Source: Clostridium sp.
GTDB taxonomy: Bacteria; Bacillota; Clostridia; Lachnospirales; Lachnospiraceae
Assembly: GCA_018377235.1 (NCBI GenBank)
Contig: JAGZZT010000023.1
Coordinates: 1-25,672 of the forward strand
Direction of reading: 5' to 3'
DNA: 25,672 nucleotides
Shown: in pieces, positions 14,675-23,534 of the stretch
Position numbering within the stretch: position 1 is the stretch's first letter
How the letters are laid out: each line of letters opens with the position of its first letter
Translations under genes and position numbers: made by a program
The notes under the pieces: model-generated
Told to the model about the DNA's origin: nothing
Seen by the model: only the letters and a program-made list of their open reading frames with translations
Database searches by the model: none

Positions 14675-16045
14675 ATGTTAGAAAAAATCAAAGAAAAATG
14701 GGAAGAAATTCTGCTGCATATTAAGGAAGAACACGAACTGAGCGACGTATCCTTTAAGACCTGGCTGCTGCCGACAGAGGTTTATTCCATAAAGGGCGAC
14801 ACAGTTCAGATCCTGGTTCCTGATATCCATTTTTTGGGGTACATGCAGAAAAAATACGGTTTTCTGATTACCGTGGCCATCGCGGAAATTACAGGAATCG
14901 AGTGCAGCGTTGATTTTATTACCAGAGAACAAATCAAAGAGGCTCCAGCAGAAGTTTCTGATAATCAGCTTCTCTCCAGACCCTCTGATGTGGATCAGCA
15001 GGTGATCCAGAACGCCAACTTAAATCCCCGGTATACCTTCGATACATTTGTCGTGGGCGCCAACAATAATCTGGCTCATGCGGCTTCCCTGGCAGTAGCC
15101 GAATCTCCAGGAGAGATCTACAATCCTCTCTTTATTTATGGAGGAGTGGGACTTGGCAAGACTCACCTGATGCATTCTATCGGCCATTTTATCCTTAAAA
15201 ATAACCCAAAGGCCAAAATTTTATACGTGACCAGTGAAAAATTTACCAACGAGCTGATCGATGCCATCCGTAATAAAAACAATATTTCCACCACAGAATT
15301 CCGTGAGAAATACAGGAATAACGATGTTCTCCTGATTGACGATATTCAATTTATTATAGGAAAAGAGAGCACTCAGGAAGAATTTTTCCACACCTTCAAC
15401 GCCCTCTACGAGGCCAAAAAGCAGATTATTATCTCCTCCGATAAACCTCCGAAAGAAATTGAAACTCTGGAAGAACGTCTCCGTTCCCGTTTTGAATGGG
15501 GCCTGACTGTGGATATTCAATCTCCTGATTACGAGACCCGAATGGCTATTCTTCGGAAAAAGGAGGAGCTGGAAGGCTACAATATCGACAATGAGGTAAT
15601 CAAATACATCGCCACCCATGTGAAATCCAATATTCGTGAGCTGGAAGGCGCGCTGACTAAGATCGTAGCTCTCTCTAAATTAAATAAGAGAGAAATTACT
15701 ACCGATCTGGCGGAGGAAGCCTTAAAAGACCTGATTTCTCCAGGCGGAGCCCGGGAGATTACACCTGAGCTTATTATCCAGGTAGTTTCCGAACATTTCG
15801 GCATCACTCCGGCTGATATTTCCTCTAAAAAACGCAACAAAGAGATCGTTTACCCCCGCCAGATTGCCATGTATCTGTGCCGCACTATGACCAGCACCCC
15901 TCTGCAGGGAATTGGAAAATGTCTGGGAGACCGGGACCACACCACCATTATTCACGGAGCAGAAAAAATTACAGCTGACATGGAAAAAAATGAATCTCTC
16001 CGCAATACACTTGAAATACTGAAGAAAAAGCTGAGTCCGCAGTAG
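14675..16045 (+). CDS. dnaA: Chromosomal replication initiator protein DnaA
   Basis: DnaA is the AAA+ ATPase that binds DnaA boxes, opens the origin and loads the replicative helicase. This 456-residue protein has domain I at 1-85 and a short domain II linker. Domain III carries Walker A GGVGLGKT (156-163), Walker B LLIDDIQF (219-226) and the arginine-rich LEERLRSRFEWG segment (265-276). The domain IV helix-turn-helix ends in the DnaA signature CLGDRDHTTIIHG (416-428). The frame is open 13 codons further upstream. The ATG at 14675 was chosen because AGGAG (14663-14667) is seven bases before it and MLEKIKEKW fits the family N-terminus. Confidence 0.98.
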   Translation: MLEKIKEKWEEILLHIKEEHELSDVSFKTWLLPTEVYSIKGDTVQILVPDIHFLGYMQKKYGFLITVAIAEITGIECSVDFITREQIKEAPAEVSDNQLLSRPSDVDQQVIQNANLNPRYTFDTFVVGANNNLAHAASLAVAESPGEIYNPLFIYGGVGLGKTHLMHSIGHFILKNNPKAKILYVTSEKFTNELIDAIRNKNNISTTEFREKYRNNDVLLIDDIQFIIGKESTQEEFFHTFNALYEAKKQIIISSDKPPKEIETLEERLRSRFEWGLTVDIQSPDYETRMAILRKKEELEGYNIDNEVIKYIATHVKSNIRELEGALTKIVALSKLNKREITTDLAEEALKDLISPGGAREITPELIIQVVSEHFGITPADISSKKRNKEIVYPRQIAMYLCRTMTSTPLQGIGKCLGDRDHTTIIHGAEKITADMEKNESLRNTLEILKKKLSPQ

Positions 16046-16048
16046 CGT

Positions 16049-16328
16049 TCATCCACAATGGGCGTGGAAAACCGTCTGGATACTCTGTGGATAATTTGAA
16101 AAGATTTCTCAGGCTTCTCAGACCTGTTTTGAACCTGTGGATAATTCTCAAGTTATCCTTCGCCTTTTTTCGACTTGTACACACCTTTTTCCAGTGGATT
16201 AGTCATTGATTTTTAAGGCTGTTTCAGAGTTATACACATATTCACGCCCCCTACGGCGATTACGGCGAAATTTATTTATATCTTCACTTACACTGCGTTT
16301 CATTTTTTCAGCAAAGGAGTTATCAACA
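16049..16328. other. DnaA-box cluster 2 (oriC, between dnaA and dnaN)
   Basis: Perfect boxes TGTGGATAA lie at 16086-16094 and 16136-16144, both in reverse orientation, and TTATACACA lies at 16230-16238. Near matches are TCATCCACA (16049-16057), TTGTACACA (16175-16183) and TTATCAACA (16320-16328). The last overlaps the spacer between the dnaN ribosome binding site and its ATG. The region is 286 bases and has no gene. Together with cluster 1 it gives the bipartite layout known from Bacillus, where unwinding occurs on the dnaN side. Confidence 0.88.
16252..16290. other. Candidate origin unwinding element
   Basis: Downstream of the TTATACACA box a GC-rich stretch and a 9-base tandem repeat (TACGGCGAT then TACGGCGAA, 16252-16269) run into an AT-only tract (AAATTTATTTATAT, about 16268-16281). 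The order of box, GC-rich segment and AT-rich DNA resembles the basal unwinding region described for Bacillus. The exact boundaries are inferred. Confidence 0.4.
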
Positions 16329-16331
16329 ACT

Positions 16332-17450
16332 ATGAAGCTATCATTTGAAAAGGACTCACTATTAAACGGCATCAATATTGTTCTCAAGGCTGTACCTTCC
16401 AAAACAACTATGCCTATTTTAGAATGTATTCTTATCGATGCCTCTGGCTCAGAAATAAAACTGACTGGAAACGATATGGAACTTGGCATTGAAACCCAGG
16501 TAGAAGGCCTGATTTTAGAACATGGAAAAATTGCTCTGGAAGCAAAACTCTTTTCCGATATTATCAGAAAATTATCTGGAGGAGATTCTCCGATTATCAT
16601 AGAGTCAGATGAAAAATATAACACTACCATTTCCTGCGATAAATCGGTATTTAAAATCCAGGGAAAAGATGGAGAAGAATTTAGTTATATCCCTCATATT
16701 GAACGAGATCGCTACATTACGCTCTCCCAATTTACATTAAAAGAAGTGATCCGTCAGACTATTTTTTCTATTTCTCCTAATGACAGCAACAAAATGATGA
16801 CAGGAGAACTTTTTGAAGTAAAAGACAATGAATTAAAAGTAGTTTCTCTGGACGGACACCGTATGTCTATCCGAAAAATTCTCTTAAAAGATCATTATAA
16901 TGATATAAAGGTGATCGTTCCAGGCAAGACTCTTGGTGAAATCAGCAAGATCCTGAACGGAGATAATGAGTCGGAGGTACAAATTTTCTTCAGTTCCAAC
17001 CACATTATGTTTGAGTTTGACTCTACCTTGGTGGTATCCCGCCTGATCGAGGGAGAATATTTCCGGATCAGCCAGATGCTTTCCAGCGATTATGAGACAA
17101 AAGTCAATGTAAACCGCCGGAATTTTCTGGACAGTATTGAGAGGGCCAGCATCCTGATCCGGGAAAATGATAAAAAACCGATTATTATTACAATCAACGA
17201 TGAGGGAATGCAGCTGAAAATGAACTCTGCCTTCGGAACCATGAGCGCCGAGGTAGGCATTACCAAATATGGAAAGGATCTGATGATCGGATTTAATCCT
17301 AAATTCCTGATCGATGCTCTGAGAATCATTGACGATGAAGAGGTAACTCTCTATATGATGAATCCAAAATCTCCGTGTTTTATCAAGGATGAAGAGGAAA
17401 ATTATATCTATCTGATCCTTCCGGTCAACTTTAACGCGGCTGCTGTCTAA
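16332..17450 (+). CDS. dnaN: DNA polymerase III beta subunit (sliding clamp)
   Basis: DnaN forms a ring-shaped dimer that tethers the polymerase to DNA. This 372-residue protein shows the three-repeat clamp architecture: MKLSFEKDSLLNGINIVLKAVPSKTTMPILECI at the start, GHRMSIRKI in the middle and a C-terminal YLILPVNF, the hydrophobic-pocket strand. The frame is open another 42 codons upstream through the DnaA boxes. The ATG at 16332 was chosen because AAAGGAG (16313-16319) precedes it and the N-terminus then matches the family. It follows dnaA on the same strand. Confidence 0.97.
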   Translation: MKLSFEKDSLLNGINIVLKAVPSKTTMPILECILIDASGSEIKLTGNDMELGIETQVEGLILEHGKIALEAKLFSDIIRKLSGGDSPIIIESDEKYNTTISCDKSVFKIQGKDGEEFSYIPHIERDRYITLSQFTLKEVIRQTIFSISPNDSNKMMTGELFEVKDNELKVVSLDGHRMSIRKILLKDHYNDIKVIVPGKTLGEISKILNGDNESEVQIFFSSNHIMFEFDSTLVVSRLIEGEYFRISQMLSSDYETKVNVNRRNFLDSIERASILIRENDKKPIIITINDEGMQLKMNSAFGTMSAEVGITKYGKDLMIGFNPKFLIDALRIIDDEEVTLYMMNPKSPCFIKDEEENYIYLILPVNFNAAAV

Positions 17451-17572
17451 ACAATGACCTGAAATCAGGCTGCCCAGCCGTCTCCTGGAATTGAGAGGGA
17501 TGTGCGCGGCAGAAGGACAAAATAATGCATAAATGTATAAATATACAGCAAAAAGAAGGAGCTGTTTCAATC

Positions 17573-17782
17573 ATGGAAGTAATTAAGCTTAGAGACGAGT
17601 ACATTAAACTGGGCCAGGCTCTGAAGGCTGCAAACCTGGTGGAATCAGGTGTGGATGCCAAGTTTGCCGTTCAGGATGGGCTGGTAAAGGTCAACGGCCA
17701 GGTGGAGCTTCAGAGAGGCAAAAAGCTCTACGATGGAGATGTGGTGGAATTTGAGGGAACAGCCGTTAAAATCGAAAAATAG
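17573..17782 (+). CDS. yaaA: S4-domain RNA-binding protein YaaA/RlbA
   Basis: This 69-residue protein consists of one S4 RNA-binding domain: IKLGQALKAANLVESGVDAK, then DGLVKVNGQVELQRGKKLYDGDVVEF. It is the small S4 protein always found between dnaN and recF in Firmicutes (YaaA of Bacillus, linked to ribosome assembly). The frame extends 16 codons upstream. MEVIKLRDEYIK was chosen because AGAAGGAG (17554-17561) precedes it and it fits the family's length. The 122-base gap after dnaN has no clear terminator, so read-through is likely. Confidence 0.93.
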   Translation: MEVIKLRDEYIKLGQALKAANLVESGVDAKFAVQDGLVKVNGQVELQRGKKLYDGDVVEFEGTAVKIEK

Positions 17783-17797
17783 GAAAACTAAAGCTAT

Positions 17798-18883
17798 ATG
17801 TTTGTAGAATCAGTCGAATTAGAAAACTACCGCAATTACACAGACCTGCACATGGAATTTGATCCTGGAACCAATGTCCTTTACGGGGATAATGCCCAGG
17901 GAAAAACTAATGTACTGGAGTCTGTCTACCTCTGCGCCACGACTAAGTCACACAGAGGCAGCAAAGATAAGGAGATCATTCGGTTTTCCCAGGATGAATC
18001 GCATATTAAGATGATCGTACGTAAGGACGGCGTACCCTATCGGATTGACATGCACCTGAAAAAGAATAAGACGAAGGGAATTGCGGTCAACGGCATTCCC
18101 ATCCGCAGGGCCAGCGAGCTGTTTGGAATTGTAAATGTGGTATTTTTTTCTCCGGAGGATTTAAACATTATAAAAAACGGGCCTGCAGAGCGCAGGCGTT
18201 TTGTGGATCTGGAGCTGTGCCAGCTGAACAGGCTTTATGTTCATGCGCTGGTGCAGTATAACAGGACTCTAATTCAGCGAAACAGGCTTTTAAAGGAAAT
18301 TGCCTTTAAGCCGGAGCTTTTAGATACGTTAGATATCTGGGACATGCAGCTGGCGTCCTTTGGAAGAGATGTGATTAAAAGCCGCAGAGAGTTTACTGCT
18401 CAGTTAAACGGCCTCATCCGGGATATTCACAGCCATCTGTCGGGAGGCAGGGAGGAGCTTGTCATCTGCTATGAGCCGAACACGGCGGAAGACGATCTGG
18501 AGTCTGCTCTGAGGCGGAGCCGTGAGGCAGATTTAAAGCAGAGAACTACTATGGCGGGACCTCACAGAGATGATTTGAGCTTTGTGGTTAATGGCATTGA
18601 TATCCGGCGCTTCGGCTCCCAGGGGCAGCAGAGGACGGCGGCTCTGTCCTTAAAGCTGGCGGAAATCGAGCTTGTGAAGAAGGTGGTAAGGGATTATCCC
18701 ATTCTTCTTCTGGATGATGTCCTCTCGGAGCTTGATTCCCGCAGGCAGGAGCATCTGCTCTCCGGTATTAAGCATATTCAGACGATCATTACATGCACGG
18801 GACTGGATGATCTGGTCACCCATTCTTTTCATATTGATCGGATATTCCAGATCGTAAACGGAACTGTTAAGGAAGAAAATTAG
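17798..18883 (+). CDS. recF: DNA replication and repair protein RecF
   Basis: RecF is an SMC-like ATPase that helps load RecA at gapped DNA. This 361-residue protein has Walker A GDNAQGKT (30-37), the ABC signature region FGSQGQQRTAALSLKLAEIEL and Walker B PILLLDDVLSELD, in the family order. The start follows the S4 gene by 15 bases. Its binding site is weak (AGGAAAAC). The gyrB start is 13 bases after its stop, so the genes are probably in one transcript. Confidence 0.97.
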   Translation: MFVESVELENYRNYTDLHMEFDPGTNVLYGDNAQGKTNVLESVYLCATTKSHRGSKDKEIIRFSQDESHIKMIVRKDGVPYRIDMHLKKNKTKGIAVNGIPIRRASELFGIVNVVFFSPEDLNIIKNGPAERRRFVDLELCQLNRLYVHALVQYNRTLIQRNRLLKEIAFKPELLDTLDIWDMQLASFGRDVIKSRREFTAQLNGLIRDIHSHLSGGREELVICYEPNTAEDDLESALRRSREADLKQRTTMAGPHRDDLSFVVNGIDIRRFGSQGQQRTAALSLKLAEIELVKKVVRDYPILLLDDVLSELDSRRQEHLLSGIKHIQTIITCTGLDDLVTHSFHIDRIFQIVNGTVKEEN

Positions 18884-18896
18884 TTAGGAGGAACTT

Positions 18897-20807
18897 ATGG
18901 GTTCAGAATACAGCGCAGATCAAATACAAATTTTAGAGGGGCTTGAAGCGGTGAGAAAGCGCCCGGGAATGTATATCGGTAGTACCTCCATAAGAGGCCT
19001 TCACCATCTGGTATACGAGATCGTGGATAACTCCGTGGACGAGGCCCTGGCTGGCTTCTGCAGCGAGATTGACGTCCAGATCAATGCAGATAATTCCATC
19101 ACAGTCACGGATAACGGACGTGGAATTCCGGTAGACATTCAGAAGAAGGCGGGAATCCCAGCTGTAGAGGTTGTCTTTACTGTGCTGCACGCAGGCGGTA
19201 AATTCGGAGGCGGAGGATACAAGGTATCCGGCGGTCTTCACGGTGTAGGCGCTTCTGTTGTAAATGCTCTGTCCCAGTGGCTGGAGGTAGAGATTTACAG
19301 AGACGGACACATTTATAATCAGAGATACGAGAGAGGAAAATCCATGTATCCTTTGAAGGTGAAGGGTGACTGCACGGCAGACATGCACGGAACGAGAGTT
19401 ACCTTCCTGCCGGATCCGGAGATCTTTGAGGAGACTGTCTTTGACTATGATACCTTAAAGGTGAGACTTCGTGAGACAGCCTTTCTGACAAAGAATCTGA
19501 AGATTATTTTAAGAGATGACAGAGAAGAAAAGCAGGAGAAAATCTTCCACTATGAGGGCGGAATCAAGGAATTTGTCACCTATTTAAATAAAGGCGGCGA
19601 GAGTCTCTACGCTCCTGTGATCTACTGCGAGGGAATGAAGGACAATGTGTATGTGGAGGTTGCCATGCAGCACAACGACTCCTACACAGAGAACATTTAT
19701 ACCTTCGTCAACAATATCAATACCCCAGAGGGCGGAACTCATCTGAGCGGCTTTAAGACGGCTCTCACCAACACCTTTAACGACTATGCCAGAAAAAACA
19801 AATTGTTAAAGGAAAATGAGCCGTCCCTTTCAGGTGAGGATATCAGAGAGGGACTGACAGCTATCATCAGCGTGAAGCTGGAGGAGCCTCAGTTTGAGGG
19901 CCAGACGAAGCAGAAACTGGGTAATACAGAGGCCAGGGCAGCTGTACTGAACGTGGTAAGCGAACAGCTGACCTATTTTCTGGAGCAGAATCCCGGAGTT
20001 GCGAAAATTATCAGCGAGAAGTCTATTCTGGCTCAGAGAGCCAGAGCGGCAGCCAGACGTGCCAGAGAGATGACCAGAAGAAAATCAGCTCTGGATGGGC
20101 TTGCTCTGCCTGGAAAATTAGCGGATTGTTCTGACAAAAATCCGGAAAACTGCGAGATTTACCTGGTAGAGGGAGATTCCGCAGGCGGATCTGCCAAGGA
20201 GGCCAGAAGCAAGGCAAATCAGGCTATTCTTCCTTTGAGAGGAAAGATTTTGAATGTGGAGAAAGCCAGACTTGATAAAATCTACGCAAACGCCGAGATC
20301 AGATCCATGATTACAGCCTTCGGAACTGGAATTCACGAGGATTTTGATATTTCCAAGCTCCGCTATCACAAAATTATTATTATGACAGATGCTGATGTGG
20401 ACGGCGCTCATATCAGCACTCTGCTGCTGACATTTATTTACCGCTTTATGCCGGAGTTAATCAAGCAGGGCTATGTATATCTGGCTCAGCCGCCGCTCTA
20501 TAAGGTAGAGAAAAACAAGAAGATCTGGTATGCCTACAGCGATGCAGAGCTTAATGATATCTTAAAGGAGATCGGCAGGGATCAGAACAATAAAATCCAG
20601 CGCTACAAGGGACTGGGAGAGATGGACGCAGAGCAGCTCTGGGAGACTACCATGGATCCGGAGAGACGTATTCTTCTGCGGGTTACCATGGACGAAGAGA
20701 CTACCAGCGAGGTTGACTTAACCTTTACCACGCTGATGGGAGACCAGGTAGAGCCGAGACGTGAGTTCATCGAAGCCAACGCAAAGTACGGAACCCTTGA
20801 CATTTAA
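18897..20807 (+). CDS. gyrB: DNA gyrase subunit B
   Basis: GyrB supplies the ATPase that drives negative supercoiling by gyrase. This 636-residue protein is the short Gram-positive form without the insertion seen in enterobacteria. The GHKL ATPase motifs are EIVDNSVDEAL (41-51), TDNGRGIPVD (71-80) and GGKFGGGGYKVSGGLHGVG. The TOPRIM domain has EGDSAGG (425-431), PLRGKILNVEKAR and the metal-binding DADVDGAHI. The C-terminal RYKGLGEMDAEQLWETTMDP contacts GyrA. GGAGG lies a few bases before the ATG. gyrA follows after 39 bases. Confidence 0.98.
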   Translation: MGSEYSADQIQILEGLEAVRKRPGMYIGSTSIRGLHHLVYEIVDNSVDEALAGFCSEIDVQINADNSITVTDNGRGIPVDIQKKAGIPAVEVVFTVLHAGGKFGGGGYKVSGGLHGVGASVVNALSQWLEVEIYRDGHIYNQRYERGKSMYPLKVKGDCTADMHGTRVTFLPDPEIFEETVFDYDTLKVRLRETAFLTKNLKIILRDDREEKQEKIFHYEGGIKEFVTYLNKGGESLYAPVIYCEGMKDNVYVEVAMQHNDSYTENIYTFVNNINTPEGGTHLSGFKTALTNTFNDYARKNKLLKENEPSLSGEDIREGLTAIISVKLEEPQFEGQTKQKLGNTEARAAVLNVVSEQLTYFLEQNPGVAKIISEKSILAQRARAAARRAREMTRRKSALDGLALPGKLADCSDKNPENCEIYLVEGDSAGGSAKEARSKANQAILPLRGKILNVEKARLDKIYANAEIRSMITAFGTGIHEDFDISKLRYHKIIIMTDADVDGAHISTLLLTFIYRFMPELIKQGYVYLAQPPLYKVEKNKKIWYAYSDAELNDILKEIGRDQNNKIQRYKGLGEMDAEQLWETTMDPERRILLRVTMDEETTSEVDLTFTTLMGDQVEPRREFIEANAKYGTLDI

Positions 20808-20846
20808 AGCGTGAGCGTCAAAGCTCCCCATTTTGGAGGATAGAAA

Positions 20847-23387
20847 ATGGAACCAAATATTTTTGACAAAGTCCATGATATAGATTTGAAAAAAACCATG
20901 GAGAAGTCCTATATTGACTACGCTATGAGCGTTATCGCGGCCCGCGCCCTTCCTGATGTGCGGGACGGCTTAAAGCCGGTACAGCGCCGCGTACTCTACT
21001 CCATGATTGAGTTAAATAACGGACCGGATAAACCCCACAGAAAGTGCGCTCGTATCGTCGGCGATACTATGGGTAAATATCATCCCCACGGAGACAGCTC
21101 CATCTATGGCGCATTGGTTAATATGGCCCAGAAATGGTCGACCCGCTATATGCTGGTAGACGGCCATGGAAACTTTGGCTCAGTAGACGGAGATGGCGCG
21201 GCTGCCATGCGTTACACAGAGGCCAGACTGAGCAGGATTTCCATGGAAATGCTGGCCGACATCAATAAAAATACAGTAGATTTTGTCCCGAACTTCGATG
21301 AGACGGAGAAGGAGCCAGTGGTGCTTCCATCCCGTTTCCCGAATCTGTTAGCTAATGGAACTTCCGGAATTGCAGTAGGCATGGCCACCAATATTCCGCC
21401 TCACAACCTGAGAGAGCTGATTGCAGCCGTGATCAGGATTATTGACAACAAAATCGAGGAAGGAAGAGATACTTCCATCGAGGAGTTGATGGAGATTGTA
21501 AAGGGACCGGACTTCCCTACAGGAGCTACTATTCTTGGAAAGGCAGGAATAGAGGAAGCTTACCGCACTGGAAAGGGAAAAATCCGCGTCCGCGCGGTGA
21601 CGGACATCGAGACTATGCCAAACGGCAAGAGCCGGATTGTGGTCACAGAGATTCCTTACCTGGTTAATAAAGCACGTTTGATCGAGAAGATCGCAGAGCT
21701 TGTAAAGGACAAGCGGGTAGATGGAATTACGGATCTGAGAGATGAATCCAACCGGGAAGGTATGCGGATCTGCATTGAGCTGCGCCGGGATGTGAACGCC
21801 AACATTGTATTAAATCAGCTGTTAAAGCACACCCAGCTGCAGGATACCTTCGGCGTTAATATGCTGGCTCTTGTAAACAATGAGCCGAAGGTGTTAAATC
21901 TGCATCAGATGCTCACCTACTATCTGGAACACCAGAAAGATGTTGTTACCAGAAGAACAAAGTATGATCTGAATAAAGCGGAGGAGAGAGCTCACATTTT
22001 AGAGGGACTTTTAAAGGCCTTAGACTATATTGATGAAGTAATCCGTATTATCCGCGGTTCCAAGAACGTAGCGGAGGCCAAGGCTTCTCTGATGGAGCGG
22101 TTTGAACTTTCAGACGTCCAGGCTCAGGCGATTGTGGATATGAGACTGCGTGCCCTCACTGGCTTGGAGAGAGAGAAGCTTTTAAACGAGTACCAGGAGC
22201 TTGAAAAGCGTATTGCAGAGCTGCGCGCGATCCTGGCAGATGAGAACAAGCTCTTAACCGTTATTCGGGAAGAGATACAGATTATTTCTGACAAATATGG
22301 AGATGACAGAAGAACGAAGATTGGCTATGACGAGTTCGATATGTCGGCTGAGGATCTGATCCCAGATGAGGACGTAGTAGTGGCTATGACAAATTTAGGC
22401 TACATTAAGCGTATGTCCAGTGATAATTTTAAGAGCCAGAACAGGGGCGGTAAGGGAATCAAGGGAATGCAGACCATTGAAGAGGACTATATCGAGGAAC
22501 TTCTGATGACGACTACCCATCATTATGTGATGTTCTTCACCAACAAGGGCCGCGTTTACCGGTTAAAGGCCTACGAGATCCCAGAGGCAGGCAGAACGGC
22601 CAGAGGAACAGCTATCGTAAATCTGATTCAGCTCCAGCCGGGTGAGAAGATCACAGCTACTGTGCCCATGAAGGAATTTGACGAGGATAAATTCCTGTTT
22701 ATGGCCACTAAGAATGGCATGGTAAAGAGAACTCCAATGAAGGAGTACGAGAATGTGAGGAAGAACGGCCTTCAGGCCATTGTTCTCAGAGAAGATGACG
22801 AGCTGATAGAGGTTAAGGCCACCGACAATACAGAGGATATTTTCCTGGTGACAAAGAAGGGAATGTGCATCCGGTTCCATGAGACGGACGTCAGAATTAC
22901 AGGCCGAGTTTCCATGGGAGTTATTGGAATGAAATTTGAGCCGGACGACGAAATTATTGGCATGCAGATGGCAAGCCAGGGAGAATGTCTTCTGGTAGTT
23001 TCTCAGTATGGTCTTGGAAAACGGACGCCAATCGAAGAATTTACCAGCCAGTTCAGAGGCGGAAAGGGTGTAAGATGCTACCGTATTACTGATAAGACGG
23101 GAGAACTGGTAGGAGCCAAGCTGGTAGATGAGAGCCGTCAGATCATGCTTATCACTAACGAGGGCATTATCATTAAAATGAAGGTTAATACTATTTCTGT
23201 GATCGGCAGAAATACCTCCGGCGTAAAGCTGATGGATATTGATCCTGATTCCGGCGTTGTGGTAGCCAGCATCGCCAAGGTCCGGGAGAGCAGTGAAGAC
23301 GAGGATGAAGAGATGGAGGAAATCTTTGACACAGAGTCGGACAGCGAAGACAGCCTTGAGGAACAGAAAGAAGACACAGAGGAATAG
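20847..23387 (+). CDS. gyrA: DNA gyrase subunit A
   Basis: GyrA cuts and rejoins DNA and wraps it for supercoiling. This 846-residue protein has the breakage-reunion domain with catalytic tyrosine Tyr123 in AAMRYTEARLS. The GyrA box QNRGGKG is at 531-537, at the start of the six-bladed C-terminal wrapping domain, which supports gyrase rather than topoisomerase IV. The quinolone-determining stretch is HPHGDSSIYGALVNMAQ (79-95): Ser84 is present, but the position equal to E. coli Asp87 is Gly88. The C-terminus is a very acidic tail (about 816-846). GGAGG precedes the ATG. A strong terminator follows the stop. Confidence 0.98.
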   Translation: MEPNIFDKVHDIDLKKTMEKSYIDYAMSVIAARALPDVRDGLKPVQRRVLYSMIELNNGPDKPHRKCARIVGDTMGKYHPHGDSSIYGALVNMAQKWSTRYMLVDGHGNFGSVDGDGAAAMRYTEARLSRISMEMLADINKNTVDFVPNFDETEKEPVVLPSRFPNLLANGTSGIAVGMATNIPPHNLRELIAAVIRIIDNKIEEGRDTSIEELMEIVKGPDFPTGATILGKAGIEEAYRTGKGKIRVRAVTDIETMPNGKSRIVVTEIPYLVNKARLIEKIAELVKDKRVDGITDLRDESNREGMRICIELRRDVNANIVLNQLLKHTQLQDTFGVNMLALVNNEPKVLNLHQMLTYYLEHQKDVVTRRTKYDLNKAEERAHILEGLLKALDYIDEVIRIIRGSKNVAEAKASLMERFELSDVQAQAIVDMRLRALTGLEREKLLNEYQELEKRIAELRAILADENKLLTVIREEIQIISDKYGDDRRTKIGYDEFDMSAEDLIPDEDVVVAMTNLGYIKRMSSDNFKSQNRGGKGIKGMQTIEEDYIEELLMTTTHHYVMFFTNKGRVYRLKAYEIPEAGRTARGTAIVNLIQLQPGEKITATVPMKEFDEDKFLFMATKNGMVKRTPMKEYENVRKNGLQAIVLREDDELIEVKATDNTEDIFLVTKKGMCIRFHETDVRITGRVSMGVIGMKFEPDDEIIGMQMASQGECLLVVSQYGLGKRTPIEEFTSQFRGGKGVRCYRITDKTGELVGAKLVDESRQIMLITNEGIIIKMKVNTISVIGRNTSGVKLMDIDPDSGVVVASIAKVRESSEDEDEEMEEIFDTESDSEDSLEEQKEDTEE

Positions 23388-23435
23388 GAAAGCATAACAA
23401 AAAGCAGAAAGCATGTTAGAATGCTTATCAGGTAA

Positions 23436-23490
23436 AAACAGACAGGCCCTGGCCGGGAGATTTGGGGCCGGAGCCTGTCTGTTTATTTTT
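23436..23490 (+). terminator. Intrinsic terminator of the gyrase unit
   Basis: AAACAGACAGGC (23436-23447) pairs with GCCTGTCTGTTT (23473-23484), with inner GGCC pairing. It is followed by a T-rich tract (TTTATTTTT). A second small hairpin AGCAT/ATGCT lies just before it. Confidence 0.88.
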
Positions 23491-23534
23491 GAAGAATAAA
23501 ACGGTATAATCGGTTATGTTAGGAGGAGAGGGCC

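Noticed and set aside
16884..17570. 228-codon minus-strand open frame
   Set aside because: It lies antisense to dnaN and has no start signals. It is a shadow of a conserved gene.
22563..23414. 283-codon minus-strand open frame
   Set aside because: It is antisense to the gyrA C-terminal domain, which is clearly coding on the plus strand.
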